A stretch of DNA of 64,000 bases, taken from positions 310,001-374,000 of the forward strand of contig JAHLTZ010000026.1 in assembly GCA_025786725.1 (NCBI GenBank), in the 5' to 3' direction. The position numbers were made by a program, and so were the translations under genes. The notes below the pieces were generated by a model. The model saw only the letters and a program-made list of their open reading frames with translations, was not told where the DNA came from and searched no databases. Shown here one piece after another: positions 12,584 to 25,558 of this stretch; the first letter of the stretch is position 1; each line of letters begins with the position of its first letter. Source of the DNA: Syncephalis fuscata. Lineage: Eukaryota > Zoopagomycota > Zoopagomycetes > Zoopagales > Piptocephalidaceae.

Positions 12584-13968
12584 TTATTTATGCGCTGAAT
12601 GCAGCGAATTATAATGCTCTCCCAATCCATAAGCATGGCGATGATAACTAATACAGGTTAATCGATACTAACTTTGTTAATAAACAAAGTTAGCTATATA
12701 AAGGATACGATATACGCAGTGGACGATCTGTCGAATATTCTTCGGATATTTTCATTACTGGCGCGCCCATTTGAACAATATGAACAGGCAATTGATAAAC
12801 GCGTGATAGTGCCAATATCTATCAATCCAATTGTTGTTGTTAGATAATGTAATATGTTTTAACTAATAGTCTAATAGCTATACCTCAGTATGTCCACCCC
12901 ATTCTGCCGTATTGGCCAATTGATTGCAATAATGATCAAATTCACCTAAAACAATTTAGCCCAGTAGTTCATATGATTTAATCATAGCAGCTTACTTTGA
13001 TCTAGCATATTGCCTTGTGCATTAGTAAGGAATGGGATGAATTCATCTTGATGTCCGCGCATAAACTGAGCCGCTTCTTGCCTTAATGTACGATAGTCAA
13101 CCTAAAAATAAATGAAAATTAGTTAGATGATTATTGCTGTTTTATTGCCAAATAGACTTGCCTTAATGCTATGCTGTACTTTTAATTGATCGGCCAGTGC
13201 ATTGTACAAACTATTATCGTTGTCATTTACATTAATCTATCTTATACTAGTAATAGCCTACCAATGTCCATCGGCAGTAACCTATTTATCATTTAATACT
13301 GCTTTGTCAATATCACTCATTCAAGTGTAATCCACTTACTTCCGTTAACGATAGCTTCATTGCGCCTAATAGCTCTGTAATTGCGGTCATTTCTACTTTT
13401 TGCATATCTACTTGCTGTGATGCTTCTGCCTCTGCTTCTTCTTCCATTCGCTTTAATTCAGCTTCTTTCTTTTCCTATAATAACACCATTAATCTACAAG
13501 TATTTTCTAGCAACACCCTTGTATCAACTTACTTTACGACGCTGCTGTTTACTCTTTTTTGGCTGGTTAGACGCAACTGCCGCCTCCACTTCTGCCGCTT
13601 CTTTTTTCTCTTCCGTCTCTTCCTGTTCCTAGTTTAAAACGGTGGTGTTGTCATTCCATTAAGCATCTAATACGACTAATGTACTGCCATACTAATAAAT
13701 GTTCTACTACTTACTATCGTTGCTTCTACAAATCTGTTTGGTCTGAATTAGCTCTATGACCGCCTTGCTGCCAATCTTCCTTTTCTTGTGCGTGACGTGT
13801 GTCAAGCTCTGCTTCTCGTCGCGCCATTTCTACTTGCACTTCTCTTTTTTGTTTCTTATCGCCCTTGGGTGCTGCTTTCTTCAACGCTGTCAGTTGTACT
13901 ACCAACTCACGCTGTTCACGACGATGACGCGCCTCCAATGCTTCAAATGTCTCTTGCTTTCCTTCCAT
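12584..13968 (-). CDS. OTUD6B: OTU-domain deubiquitinase, OTUD6 type
   Basis: A cysteine protease of the OTUD6 family that removes ubiquitin and is tied to translation initiation in animals. The N-terminal helix (HRREQRELVVQLTALKKAAP, KGDKKQKREVQVEMARRE) is characteristic. It is followed by a charged linker (KKSKQQRRKEKKEAELKRME) and the OTU domain: VTADGHCLYNALADQL (catalytic Asp/Cys), DYRTLRQEAAQFM, EFIPFLTN, NTAEWGGHTE, LALSRVYQLPVHIVQ and HRHAYGLGEHYNS (catalytic His). About eight exons. The catalytic DGHC lies in a 20-nt exon (13262-13281). The intron starting at 13161 has a GC donor. The end of exon 1 (13,727-13,775) does not join in frame to the next exon, so a base is missing or an exon border is misread. 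Start Met at 13,968 precedes the conserved helix. Confidence 0.85.
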
Positions 13969-14059
13969 AGCTATACCAATGCAATGTACGAGTGGTTTAC
14001 TAATTTTGAAACTACAAATAATGTAATAAAATACGCTATTTTATATCAATTATTTAATT

Positions 14060-15118
14060 TTATTCTGTATCTGTATTTGCTGCCACCAATTCATCTATCG
14101 GTTCCATTTGCAAATCATCGTCATCGTGACTATGTACATCGCTATCATCGTCATTATCTTCTCTATCCGAGTCGTGAATCGTTTTAGCTCGTTTATCGTC
14201 ATCAATATTACTTGAGAGTAGGCAGTGTTGAATGAAGCGCTCCAAGGTCGGCACTACAAGCCACCAAGAGACTGCCAATACTACAACAATGGCTACAATA
14301 AGTTTTAATGCTTGATACGGAATACCATGCACAGTGTCTCCAACACTATATTGGCTTAATTAATAGCAGTTCATTATTTAGAAACAAATGGTCGAATTTA
14401 CCAATATTGTAAGGCACAGGCCGTTTTGACAATTCAGGCTGATTTGATACTCCAGCATGAATAGCTTGTACACGTAGTATTAATCGAGATGTTTCAATCT
14501 ATGTATATTACAGTATATATTATATATATATTAGCATATTATTGGCTCTGCTAATTAATTAATTATTTGTTAATTACCTTAGATTCGATAGTATCGGACT
14601 TGTCGGACTCTTCTGCAAATAGTAAATTGCCTACTTGATCATAGCGTAGTAGCGACATAACAAAATCTGTCGGTGTCTATATATAACATTAAATTAACCA
14701 ATAAAATCCTATATTATATAATAAAATATATACAACTTACAGTAGCGCCATAAGATATACGACATTCGTAGCGTTCTCCTTGTGTAATGTTTTCCAGTAA
14801 ATACCATCGTTCAGTAAGCTTAGTATCTTGAATTAGCAATGCTGCCTCATTGTGCTGCTTATCAGAAGTATAATGTTCTAAAAGTACTCTATCGACATCT
14901 GTATCACTTGGTACAATCGATTGCTCGCCATAGAACGTATAAGGTGGTGTTAAAAGAGGCCATATCGATAAATGGCTTAGCTGTTCGTTGACCCGATGCC
15001 ATAGTGTTGAATCAATCGTATACATCTCACCCGTAAATTCAACTTTTTCAATATTACCAGTTACCAACACAGCATAACCTACACTGGCCACAACAATACT
15101 TGTAAACCATCGTGTCAT
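14060..15118 (-). CDS. PGA1-like subunit of GPI mannosyltransferase II (tentative)
   Basis: A type I membrane protein of about 290 residues in four exons. It has an N-terminal signal peptide (MTRWFTSIVVASVGYAVLVT), a lumenal domain, one membrane span (LKLIVAIVVVLAVSWWLVV) and an acidic, Asp-rich cytosolic tail. The lumenal segment GERYECRISYGATTPTDF and later RPVPYNIV resemble fungal Pga1, the co-activator of the ER mannosyltransferase that adds the second mannose to GPI anchors. The match is from memory of the family pattern, so the assignment is moderate; otherwise it is an unnamed ER membrane protein. It is transcribed divergently from SEC24, with 453 bases between the starts. Confidence 0.5.
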
Positions 15119-15571
15119 CTTGAGTGTTATAGTCAGTAATTAGTAGTAGTAGTAGTAGTAGGAGTGTTATTGTAGTAGTGTTGTTTATCAAATGGAATAA
15201 ATGGATACTGAAATCTATAACCAATCAAAATAGGCCAGACATGCGAATGACATCGCTGTAGGTAATTTCCCTGTTCTCGTCTCTTTCTTCGTCTCTCCTC
15301 TCGCTCTCTCGCTCTCTCGCTCTTGAGTTACTCTCTTTTGTATTATCGTTGCTATTGCTGTTGCTGCCGTTGATATTATAGTAAAATTGGTGGCCGTATT
15401 GGTTGGTTGTGCTTTTTATTCATCTTTAACGACCATACACAAGTGATCAGCAACTAGTTACTGACGCGTCATTTGACTTTGAATAGCCGTGCCATTAGTT
15501 GAATAGTTATTACGGCGTAAGTATTTATTACTTTTAAGCAATAGCCCACACGCTAAGCGTCTATATAGACT
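15119..15571. promoter_or_regulatory. Shared divergent promoter region, PGA1-like / SEC24
   Basis: Both neighbouring genes start from this 453-base interval, and both act in the ER or early secretory pathway. It contains a pyrimidine-rich CTCTCGCTCTCTCGCTCT tract near 15,297-15,325 and a GTA trinucleotide run near 15,141-15,160. No TATA box is obvious. Shared control is inferred from position only. Confidence 0.4.
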
Positions 15572-18500
15572 ATGTCGGGCCCACCACCACCACCTCAAGG
15601 ACAGGGGCAATCACCGTATGGATATCCACCACCACCACCGCCACCAGGCCAACAAGGATATTCACAGCCACCGCCTCCGGGTGCTGGTTTGCCACCACCA
15701 CCACCTCAGTTTGCAGGACAGCAGCCACCACCACCACCACATTTGGGACAGCATCCGCCACCACCACCACCTCAATTTGCAGGACAGCACCCACCACCAC
15801 CTCAATTCGCGGGACAACCACCTCTACCACAACATCCTGGACAACAGCCATCACCAGCATTCTATCCATCAGGTACTATGACATCACCACCAGGTTCAAG
15901 AGGACCACCACAGAATGTCATGCCACCACCACCACCGCAACAACAACAACATCCGGGACAGCATCCACCATCATCACATGTATCGAGTGGATCAGGTATT
16001 ACTTCTCCAGGTTCACCACCCGTGACAGGAACTCAACCAATGGCCCAACATCCACGTCGCCGTCAGTACCCGGGTGCACAGGCCCCTGGATATGATTTAT
16101 CTAGTGGTCCGTCTATGCCACCAGCTAATCCAATGATGGGTGGACAGCCTGGTATGAATCAACCATCGCAATTCTTTGTACCAGGTGATACAAGTCAGAT
16201 GGCACCACCAGCTACTGCAGGTTATCCACAGCCACCACAGCAGTCTATTCATCCAGGTATGGGTGGACAGCCACCACAACCTGATATGGCAGCATTACAA
16301 GGTCAATTTAATCAAATGAATATACAACAACAACAACAACAACATGGACCACAAGTGAGTTATATACTATATACTATATAATAGAATAGAATATTAATAT
16401 ATGATATAGCAACCATATAATGTAACATTAGATGGTGTTCAACCAGAAGTAGTTGCTATAACGGCATCTCCACCAACAATCCGATTACCACCTCGTGTAA
16501 GCATGTTATTAATTAGTTAATTAATTGATATTATTTAATTAATATTATTTAATTAATACTATTTATTAGTCATCGGTAACACCTTCTCCTGAGGCAGTTT
16601 GTGCACCAGATTACTGTCGATCAACAGTGAATGCTATTCCAAACTCGTCTTCTTTAGCCAAAAAGATTAAATTGCCACTTGGTCTATTGGTAACACCCCA
16701 TAAGACATTGGCACCACAAGAGGTAAATAGATATTCATATATTATATAGATATTAATATTTAATATTTATTTGTATATATATATATATGTATTTAATTAC
16801 AGCCACCTGTACCTACTGTGTATGAAATTACACGTTGTCGTCGTTGTCGTACCTATATTAATCCATATGTACAATTTATGGATGATGGTCGTCGTTGGAA
16901 GTGTAATCTTTGCTATGTTATCAACGATGGTAAGTAATCATTGTAACTAGTTAGATTATAACTAAACTGTACTTAATAGTGCCACACTTCTTTGACTATA
17001 ATGCCAATGAGCAACGTATGATTAATCGATGGGAGAGACCGGAATTAAACTGTGCTGTGGTTGATTATATTGCACCATCTGAATATATGGTAAGAGAGCG
17101 AATAAACAATTAATATGTGTAATTAATCGTAGCCTCTATTTATTCATAGGTGAGACCACCTCAACCACCTGTCTTTTTATTTGTAATCGATGTATCGGCA
17201 CCCGCCATACAAGCAGGTAAGGATTAATGAGTATATTAGTATTAGGACATCGATATTGATATTTATATAATAATAGGTGTATTATCTGCAGTTTCTTCTA
17301 CCCTGTTGGCCTGTCTCGATCGTATTCCTAATGATGATAAACGGGCCAAGTTTGGTCTTATTACTGTGGATACATCATTGCACTTTTACAGTCTAAAGGT
17401 ATTTTAGTATATGTATTTAGTTGTTGTATTAATTATAGAATAATATTGATAGGCAGATGATCCAGAACCACGCATGTTAGTGGTATCTGATTTAGATGAT
17501 GTGTTTATTCCACAGCCTGATGATTTATTAGTTAATATGGATTCATCAAAGACGGCCATTGAAGGTTTATTGAAGAAATTGCCTGATATGTTTAAGAATA
17601 ATCATGCTACGGGCAATGCATTGGGACCTGCTTTACAAGCTGCATTTAAACTAGTGGTATGTATATAATAGATGGATTGAATAACTTGTAATGATACTAA
17701 TATATATGTATATACATATATTAATATAGTCACCTGTTGGGGGTAGAATTATAGTGTTGCAAAGTAGTCTACCTACATTGAATGAGGGTGCGCTTAAACT
17801 ACGTGAAGAGTCGCAAATGCTAGGTACATCCAAGGTAATGAGCCGATATTAATAATAATATGTATATATATATACTAAGATATAATGTAATAGGAATCGG
17901 CTTTATTGGGTCCAGCTGCTCAGTTCTATAAAACATTTGCTGTTGATTGTTCACGAGTTCAAGTATGTGTGGATATGTTTATGTTCAGTAGTCAATATAC
18001 AGATGTGGCCACTTTAAGTAAGTAATAAATACATTAGTTATAAATCACTATTAATTAAATATAATTGTAATATAATCTATTAGGCTGTCTACCTAAATTC
18101 ACGGGTGGTCAAACTTATTACTATCCAGGATTCCATGCTTCTCGTCGAGAAGATGCAGAAAAGTTTGAATTTGAATTTAATCATTACTTGGAAAGTGAAG
18201 TTGGATTAGAGGCTGTATTACGTTTACGTGCCTCTCGAGGTAAGTCATGGTTATTATACTATTATAATAGCAATATGGTATTAATCATTATTCTTCATTT
18301 TAGGTATTCGTATGACGGCATTCCATGGCAATTTCTTTTTACGTTCTATGGATTTATTGGCCTTACCGGCTGTGACACCGGATCATTGCTATGGTGTTGA
18401 ATTTGCCATTGAAGAAGATATTACGACACCATCAGTAGGATTCCAAACAGCAGTACTCCACACATCATGCCATGGTAATTAATCAATATATATATATATA

Positions 18501-19659
18501 TATGTGTGTGTGTATATGTACTAATATAATGATGTATAGGTGAACGGCGTATTCGTGTCGTGACTCTAGTTTTACCGGTTGTTTCTACCGTCAGTGAAGT
18601 ATATGCATCGGCCGATCAGATTGCACTTACTAGTTTATTGGCCAAGAAGGGTAAGTGGAGATAGTTGATTGTTAAATAGTACTTATTATGAATATAGCGG
18701 TGGAGCGAACCATTAGTTCAAAACTAGAAGATGCTCGAGAAGCATTGAATTACAAGTGCTACGACATTGTCAATACATACAAGACAGAATTGACAGCATC
18801 AGCATCGGGAGCGGCAGTGCATTTACAATTATGCGAGAATCTAAAGCTATTACCGCTATTTACACTAGCACTACAGAAACATGTAAGTAATAAAGAATAC
18901 AAATATATATACAAATATACATATATATATATATATATTACTAATAAATCAATTGTAGGTGTCATTACGAGGTGGATCACAAGTACCGTCGGATTTGCGT
19001 TCTTATGCTATGAATCTACTTTATACAATGCCGCCCGAACTTCTTATTCCTTATATTTATCCACGCCTTTATGCTCTTCACCTAATGCCACCTGAAGTAA
19101 GTAGTATACCATGGTTAATCCAATATATCTAACCAGTCTATTTAGGTGGGCACGATTAATGCCGATGGTGTTACGCTTATGCCATCGCCTATCAATCTTA
19201 GTAGTGAACGGCTAGATCGTGGTGGTGCATTCCTACTTGATGATGGTCAAACATCAATGATATGGCTAGGCCGTGATGTGTCACCACAATTACTACAAGA
19301 TCTATTTGGTGTAGTGAGCTATGATGCACTCCGAGGCGGTAAAGTAAGGGGACTATTTCATAGCCTCCATTTATTGAATACTAATAACCACTTGCCTACC
19401 CATCCAATTATCAATATAGACAACACTGCCCACAGTTGATCACGACTTTTCACGCCGAGTAAAGACGGTGTTGGCCAAACTGCGTCAAGAGAAACGCAAT
19501 ATCTACTACCCAAATCTATATGTAGTTAAGGAAGACGGAGAGCCAGCGTTACGTCTCTGGTTCCTATCTCATCTAATTGAAGATCGTACCGGTGAACAAC
19601 CTGCTTATCCTATGTGGTTAGCACAAATACGAGAAAAGGTTAACTCTGGTTCTTATTAA
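15572..19659 (+). CDS. SEC24: COPII coat subunit Sec24
   Basis: Cargo-binding subunit of the COPII coat, which with Sec23 forms vesicles at ER exit sites. It is built from about 15 exons and roughly 1,000 residues. The first exon (15,572-16,354) encodes a Pro/Gly/Gln-rich N-terminus with repeated [10 protein letters not shown]-like units. The conserved part follows: a zinc finger ([14 protein letters not shown] ... [13 protein letters not shown], four Cys), a vWA-like trunk ([28 protein letters not shown]), beta-sandwich and helical regions, and a C-terminal gelsolin-like domain ([32 protein letters not shown]). All joins examined keep frame with GT-AG introns. The start Met immediately precedes the proline-rich repeats. 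One of the most secure calls in the window. Confidence 0.95.
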
Positions 19660-20078
19660 TCCAATGGACTATAGCTATATTGCATTGACTGTATAGGCTA
19701 TCCATATATGAAATAAGAGAATTGATGAAGAAGAATATGATTAAAAATGCAATTATCTATGTTATCATTTTATATAATGTAAAGTGTTTACTGTTTATTA
19801 TAAAGTGCCATAATAATAATAATAATAATAATAATAGTAATGTCTCCTGGTATTTCATTGTTGTCATCTCCTGTACTTGTACTACCATTGTAATGACAAT
19901 CAATAAAAGTGATATCCAGGAGTGTGTGTTACAATGATTGAATATAGACCATTGATGTGTGTGTGTGTGTGTGTTAAAGTGTGACTGGTCTAACCCGGAA
20001 CCTTTCGTTTCAATTATCGTCATTCCTCATTCCAATGTTATTTCAAGACCATAACTATTATTGTTACTAACCAACACT
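19660..20078. other. Intergenic stretch with AAT and GT microsatellites
   Basis: Contains an AAT run near 19,811-19,835 and a GT run near 19,955-19,974. It lies between the SEC24 stop and the tetraspanin start. No gene is seen. Confidence 0.6.
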
Positions 20079-21260
20079 ATGAATCTACAAAAACACACTA
20101 GTACTCGACGAGAAATGAATCAAAGAAATGAAGAACGGGGAAAAGTAGCGGATAGTTGGTCAGTTTGTTGGTCGGCACTAAATCACTTTGCCATACTCTT
20201 TGGTGCTGTTCTACTACTACTTGGTAAATATATATACATAACTATATATACATATACAAAAGTAGCCATTACATCTATTTATTAATAAACAAACCAATAA
20301 CAGGTGCGATGATTGTTGGTGATCTTTCACCAATAGCTACCATGGTTAATAGTGAACTTGCCGTATTACTTGTTGGTCTTGGCGCTTATGGATTTATTTT
20401 AGGATTTGTTGGATATCGACAACAACATAATGAACAACAACAAAGACAACAACATGATCAATACCGCAATCGCCAATATCTACAGCCATTAACAACACTG
20501 CGCCATCTAAATAGCACTGAACTGAATAGCCATACTAACCATAGTGGAAACCGACGACATATCACTGGTCTATTTGGCCATATTCTCCTTTACACACTAC
20601 TATTATGTAACTATTTAATAATAATAACCACGCAATAACCATATACCCAATAGATTAATCAGGTTATTGTATAATAGGGGTGGGTCTACAAGCAATATAT
20701 TATATACCAGGGGTAATGCATATTCAATAGCTATAACCTATACACTAATCATTTACTATGTATTAATAATAATAATAATAATGACTATTATAGATTCACA
20801 AGGAGTTGAGTACAGCATGGACAAGTGAATACGCACTTCATCCAGATGCACTACAAGAATTAGAACGCAAGGTAATAAGTGAATAACAACAACAACAACA
20901 ACCACAACAATAATACCAACTATTGAATATGAATACTATAAATAGCTTAATTGTTGTGGCTATAACTCGTTATATGATAGAGCCGTACCATCAACATGTG
21001 CAGCTGTAATGAATCGATTAAATCCATGTCAACCACGTATTTATGCACTATGGAATGAATCACTCTATGCTATTGCTATTATTAGTCTTAGTATAGTGGG
21101 ACTGGAGGTAAGTCTATTACCATTTACCATTACTAGTACATTTAATCTAATGTAATGTAAATATTAGATTATTGGTATATGTACTACTGTAGTGACACAA
21201 TGGCAAGTACGACGAAAGACACGTTCATCCTTAGAAGGAAGAGGAACCGCTTTTTGTTAA
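20079..21260 (+). CDS. Tetraspanin-like four-span membrane protein
   Basis: A four-transmembrane protein of the tetraspanin type, which organises membrane microdomains; fungal members such as Pls1 act in polarised growth and appressorium function. About six exons. Membrane spans are visible at HFAILFGAVLLLLGAMIVGD, LAVLLVGLGAYGFILGFVGY, ITGLFGHILLYTLLL (continuing over a splice) and YAIAIISLSIVGLEIIGIC. The large extracellular loop carries LNCCGYNS, the CCG hallmark, and further cysteines (STCAA, NPCQPR). The tail ends in ...GRGTAFC. The loop between spans 2 and 3 contains a Gln-rich segment, unusual for the family. The Met at 20,079 is the first ATG. The joins keep frame. Confidence 0.75.
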
Positions 21261-21481
21261 TAATGCTTCTTCACCAGATAGTCAGTCTTACTATCATTCT
21301 ATGTCATCATCAAATTGATGGATACTCATTGAACACATCGTATATACACACAAATACACACACATATATATATTAAACGTACTCGGTACAAATAAACAAT
21401 ACCAATATTTTTATTTTTAATATCATTGTAAAAGTAGAAACAGTACAGCAAAGTGTAATTACACTTCAGTGACATACGTAT

Positions 21482-23310
21482 TTATTGCAAAGCCCATATT
21501 TCTATATGAGCACAGGTAAATGTCTCATGAGTTGATAGTTGTGGATTATCAAAGGTGGCACACGGCATACTTGAGCCATTATCAAAACTACTATCAATCC
21601 ATAGACCAAATTTGCCATTACTAATGTCATTGATAGTGTTGATAGATAGGATATTAGTATTGTGTCATTCGTTATTGTGTTGTTATCCCAACACTTACTC
21701 AACACCCATAGCAATGTAATTAGGCTCAGTCATAATGGAATAGTCATTTTTGCCCGTCCATGAATACACTTCAAGTTTATCTTTACCATTAGACGGATCT
21801 TGATCTAATTGCCATAAAAGCTAGTATCAAACGTATTAGTATATTAATAACTATATAGGATTATTATTTATATGGTTATTATTACCATTCACCAGATCCA
21901 TAACAGCCAATATGTGGTTTAAATGATTCAGTAGCATATCCACCAAATATCTAATAGTATTGGTTAATAAACAGCCATATCATTATTAATATTATGAATC
22001 TAATTACTTTGTTTTCTTCATCTTGAATGGCTAGAATAATTGGACCTTTGTTCTCTACACGATTTAGCATGGTAGTAAAACTAATGCCATGTTGATCAAG
22101 ACTATACAAAAGAGACCATCGCCGAGATAAACGTTGTAATGGTGGTAGTTTTAAACGAAGCTACAATAAAAATGATTCATTAATACATTAATATATTGTT
22201 GTTAATAGTTACCTGAGATGCTATCCTAGTTGTTAATACACGCGGACAGTCTGAATATCGACCTATTAGATCAACTTGAGGTGGTGGCACCATAGTACTT
22301 GAATGACTGGTGCCTGTATGCATGGGTGATCGAGGAGGATATGGATCGTTGAATGTACCCAGGGTCATTGGAGATCTAGGAAAGACGGCAATACTATGAC
22401 GTGGTTTAGTATAAAGATTGTCTTTAGATTGCTCTGGTGTAATAGATCCTGATATATAGGATTTACTACGAGATTTAAATAATGGTTTACGTCCAAACCA
22501 CCAACTGCCCATTTCCTCTTTATCACTCTCTGTATTCTGTTCATCTCTATCTGTCTTTTGAACATGATCAACCTCACTATCTTCAATTCTACCATGACTA
22601 GGCATAGCATCCAGCGATAAGGTCGATCCCCGTTTATAATGATTTGACGGGTCTACATGCGTAAACTTTACTTGACCGCCCCGTGAAAACCGTGTCGTGG
22701 GAGACATCGTTGTCCAGGTGTATTCCGAATGTTCCTCCACTGGACTGGCCGCCAATACAAATGACGATGTCGAGTGTCGTTGTCCACGTCGCAGGGCAAC
22801 ATAAGGCGAGCTCTTTGGCGTTGAGTGCGGGGCCGGTAAAGGAGAAGTGGGTGCCGATGACTCAGTCGGTGACTCACATAGCACTAGTGAAGATGTGCTT
22901 GTGGCCGGTAGACCGCCGCTAGTTATTTGTACCGGCTCTGAAATAGTCGACAGAGAACGAGAGAACCCATGACTAGTATCGGGCGGCGATCTCGATATCA
23001 CCTGGACTTGTTGGTGCGAGTGAGCCGTGGTGGCCGTCGTTTGTTGTGACGAGCCGTAGATTAGATCGCGAACAAATCGACCAAAAGCACCACCACTAAC
23101 CGGTGCACTGTTGTGACTGCGTGTTGTAGTTGTGGTGATAGCACCCGTTGAAGCGGGTGGCTGTGGGCTACTGGCACTGCTGTGACCATATTTGCCGCTG
23201 TTATGGTCACTATCGTCTGTGGTAGCACGATGACCCACCGGCATAGACTGGCTTCGGATAGCCTGGCGCTTCCAAGGGTCCAGTATACGCTTAGTATCAG
23301 TTTCAGTCAT
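21482..23310 (-). CDS. TLDc-domain protein (OXR1/TLD family)
   Basis: A protein with a C-terminal TLDc domain, the module of OXR1-type oxidation-resistance proteins that also regulates V-ATPase. The first exon (about 360 residues) is Ser/Pro/Thr-rich and looks disordered with many likely phosphosites. The domain follows over four exons: RRWSLLYSLDQHGISFTTML, GPIILAIQDEENK, IFGGYATESFKPH, LLWQLDQDPS, KFGLWIDSSF, PCATFDNPQLS and IEIWAL at the very end. Joining the exon ending GSGE-TG to the next needs one more base: the run at 21,816-21,819 seems one T short on the coding strand for ECFLWQL. A single-base sequence deletion is the simplest reading. The gene is divergent from the lipid kinase at 24,088. 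Confidence 0.8.
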
Positions 23311-24087
23311 TGCAGTAAAAGGCTCAATAGGCGGTATTTAAAAGGAAATAGATCACGACGAGCAGCAGGTGCGATATAAACAAAAAGAAACAAAGAATAG
23401 AATGCTGCCAACGCGAAACACGGCCTCCACCAGCACTAGACGCTTTTATATTGGCTGTCGTTATGGCTAACAACAATAATAACACGGCCAATGATATTCA
23501 TACTCTATGCTAAACTACCATATACACAGCCGTTGACTCAATACTGCCCCCACCAACGTACCAATACGAAGAATGACTACTGACAAGCCGCAATGCTGAT
23601 AGACTACTATTGCTATTACTGCTACTATCGCTGCTACCGTCCAATAGACGATAAAAGGATTAATGATGCACTGTATCCGGAAAGTCTTTTGTGCATAAGC
23701 TGCCGAAGCAGAATAAAAAAGGAGTAACAAAAGTTAAGCGATAGAGTGAAGAGAGGAAGTGTAAAAATAGACAACTGGTAAAGTGAAATATAATACAAAA
23801 TGGGGCATTCATATAATTGAGACCGGATGTGGTTAAATGTGTTGTTTAATTATGATATTGAATGTGTAACATACGTATCATATTGGATGGATGGTTGGTT
23901 ATGAATCAATAAACTGTCATGACTTATTAATGAATATATCAGTGTTATTGATACATTGACCTATTCTATAGACTATATAGATTGTTTACCAATTTATTGG
24001 TTGTAACTCAGTTTATTTTCTGGCGAAAGGGCCTGTAGTATTGGTGTAGCTCTCTTTCTTTTTTGGTTCTCGTTCTATTTCAGTCCA
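23311..24087. other. Divergent intergenic region
   Basis: 777 bases between the starts of the TLDc gene and the lipid kinase gene. It presumably holds both promoters. A small open frame at 23,515-23,730 on the minus strand has no recognisable content. Confidence 0.5.
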
Positions 24088-25548
24088 ATGAATTCTAACG
24101 ACATGCCTAGCCAGAGAAAAGTAGCGTTTATTGTTAATGGCGTGGCTGGCGGCGGTAAAGGCTATGCTGTATGGAATGAAGTAAGAACTGTAAATACTTC
24201 AAGTATGTTCAATTGATAGCGTCTACATTAGGTTAAACCACTAGTGGAGGCTGATTATCCATTAGGATATACTATGGCTTCCACTGAACGATCGGGCCAT
24301 GCTATTGAATTGGCACAATCATTCGTTACAGATGGTATGTATAGGGTAGATAATAGATATGAGTGTATTGATTATGATAGTATAGGATATGAATTAATTG
24401 TAGCCATTGGTGGAGATGGCACTATTAATCAAGTCATTAATGGCTATTTATTAGCAGGTGGTAAAGAACGTGGCACTGTTATAGGAGTGATGTCAGGTGG
24501 CAAGTAACATGGATGAATGATGATCGGTATCGATAGTAACACACTACATTAGGCACAGGAGGTGATTTTATACGTTCATTAAATATGAATAAATTAACAT
24601 CAAAGATGGCATGGGCAGGTATCTATAGATGTGCACTATGCATGATTAACACTGTTCTATTTAGGAGGCGGTCAAGGAAGGAAAGACGATGGCCGTTGAT
24701 GTAGGCTTGGCCACGTATAGACCAGTACCCGAACCGGTATCGACAGCATCTCATGAAGAACAACGATACTTTATCAATATCTGCAGTCTAGGCATGACGT
24801 AAGTTATATAGAGGATCAACATCAGTAGGTTGTAACTATATCATAATGTGCTATTAGAGCGGAGGTAGTTAAAAGTGTAGAAAACAGATCTTTGTTAAAG
24901 AAATGGAGTAGATCATTTGCTTATTGGGTGCAAGGTGTACTTACGCATTTGCCGTATTATCCATTACATCCGGTGACTCTTTCATGGTCATCACCGAGTA
25001 TGAGTTCGGCCGATGTTGCCAGTGATAGTGCGCATTCACCGACGGCTACCATTATAAAGGAGAAGGTGAAGCTCTATTTTGCGGCTATTTGTAATGGACA
25101 GTATTTTGGTGGTGGTATGCGAGTGGCACCCGATGCACAACTATCCAGCGGTAGGGTAAGTACTTTTAGCATAGATATTGTTGTTATTAATGCTTGCTGA
25201 TATAGCTTGAGTTGGTGCGTGTACGGGATATTAATTTATATCGTGCCCTTGCGCACATTATTCCTGGCCTTAAAGAAGGACAAGTATTAACGAAGGCTGG
25301 TCCTGCCCATGCTGTATCGGCCTCATGTACAACTTTTAAAGCCGAGCCTGACCCATTGGACGAATCTTTTACTTCGACATTTATTGAGCTCGATGGAGAG
25401 TTTGTTGGTAAGTCATGGCTAATGATAGACGCATTATAATAACATTTATAGGATAGGTACACTTCCCATGGAAGCATCGGTTATTAATGAGGCAGTTTTA
25501 CTTCGTATGCCTAATTCTAATTCTGATTCTAATTTTGATTCTATTTAA
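24088..25548 (+). CDS. Diacylglycerol/sphingosine-type lipid kinase (DAGKc domain)
   Basis: A lipid kinase of the DAGKc superfamily, phosphorylating a diacylglycerol, sphingoid base or related lipid. The nucleotide-binding motif is clear: KVAFIVNGVAGGGKG near the start and LIVAIGGDGTINQVINGYL (GGDGT). Further conserved stretches are IGVMSGG...TGGDFIRSL, YFINICSLGMTAEVVKS, YFAAICNGQYFGGGMRVAP (ligand-binding NGxxFGGG) and SFTSTFIELDGEFVGTLPM (DGE near the C-terminus). This layout matches YegS/BmrU-like lipid kinases, with about six to seven exons. It is shorter than fungal LCB4-type sphingosine kinases, so the substrate is uncertain. The last exon ends in a short Asn/Ser-rich tail. The stop is ten bases from the stop of the convergent RRM gene. 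Confidence 0.8.
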
Positions 25549-25558
25549 TACTACAATT

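Noticed and set aside
15570-15881. Long overlapping open frames on both strands across the SEC24 N-terminus (His-rich and Val-rich)
   Set aside because: They are shadows of the repetitive CCACCACC codons of the SEC24 proline-rich exon in other frames.
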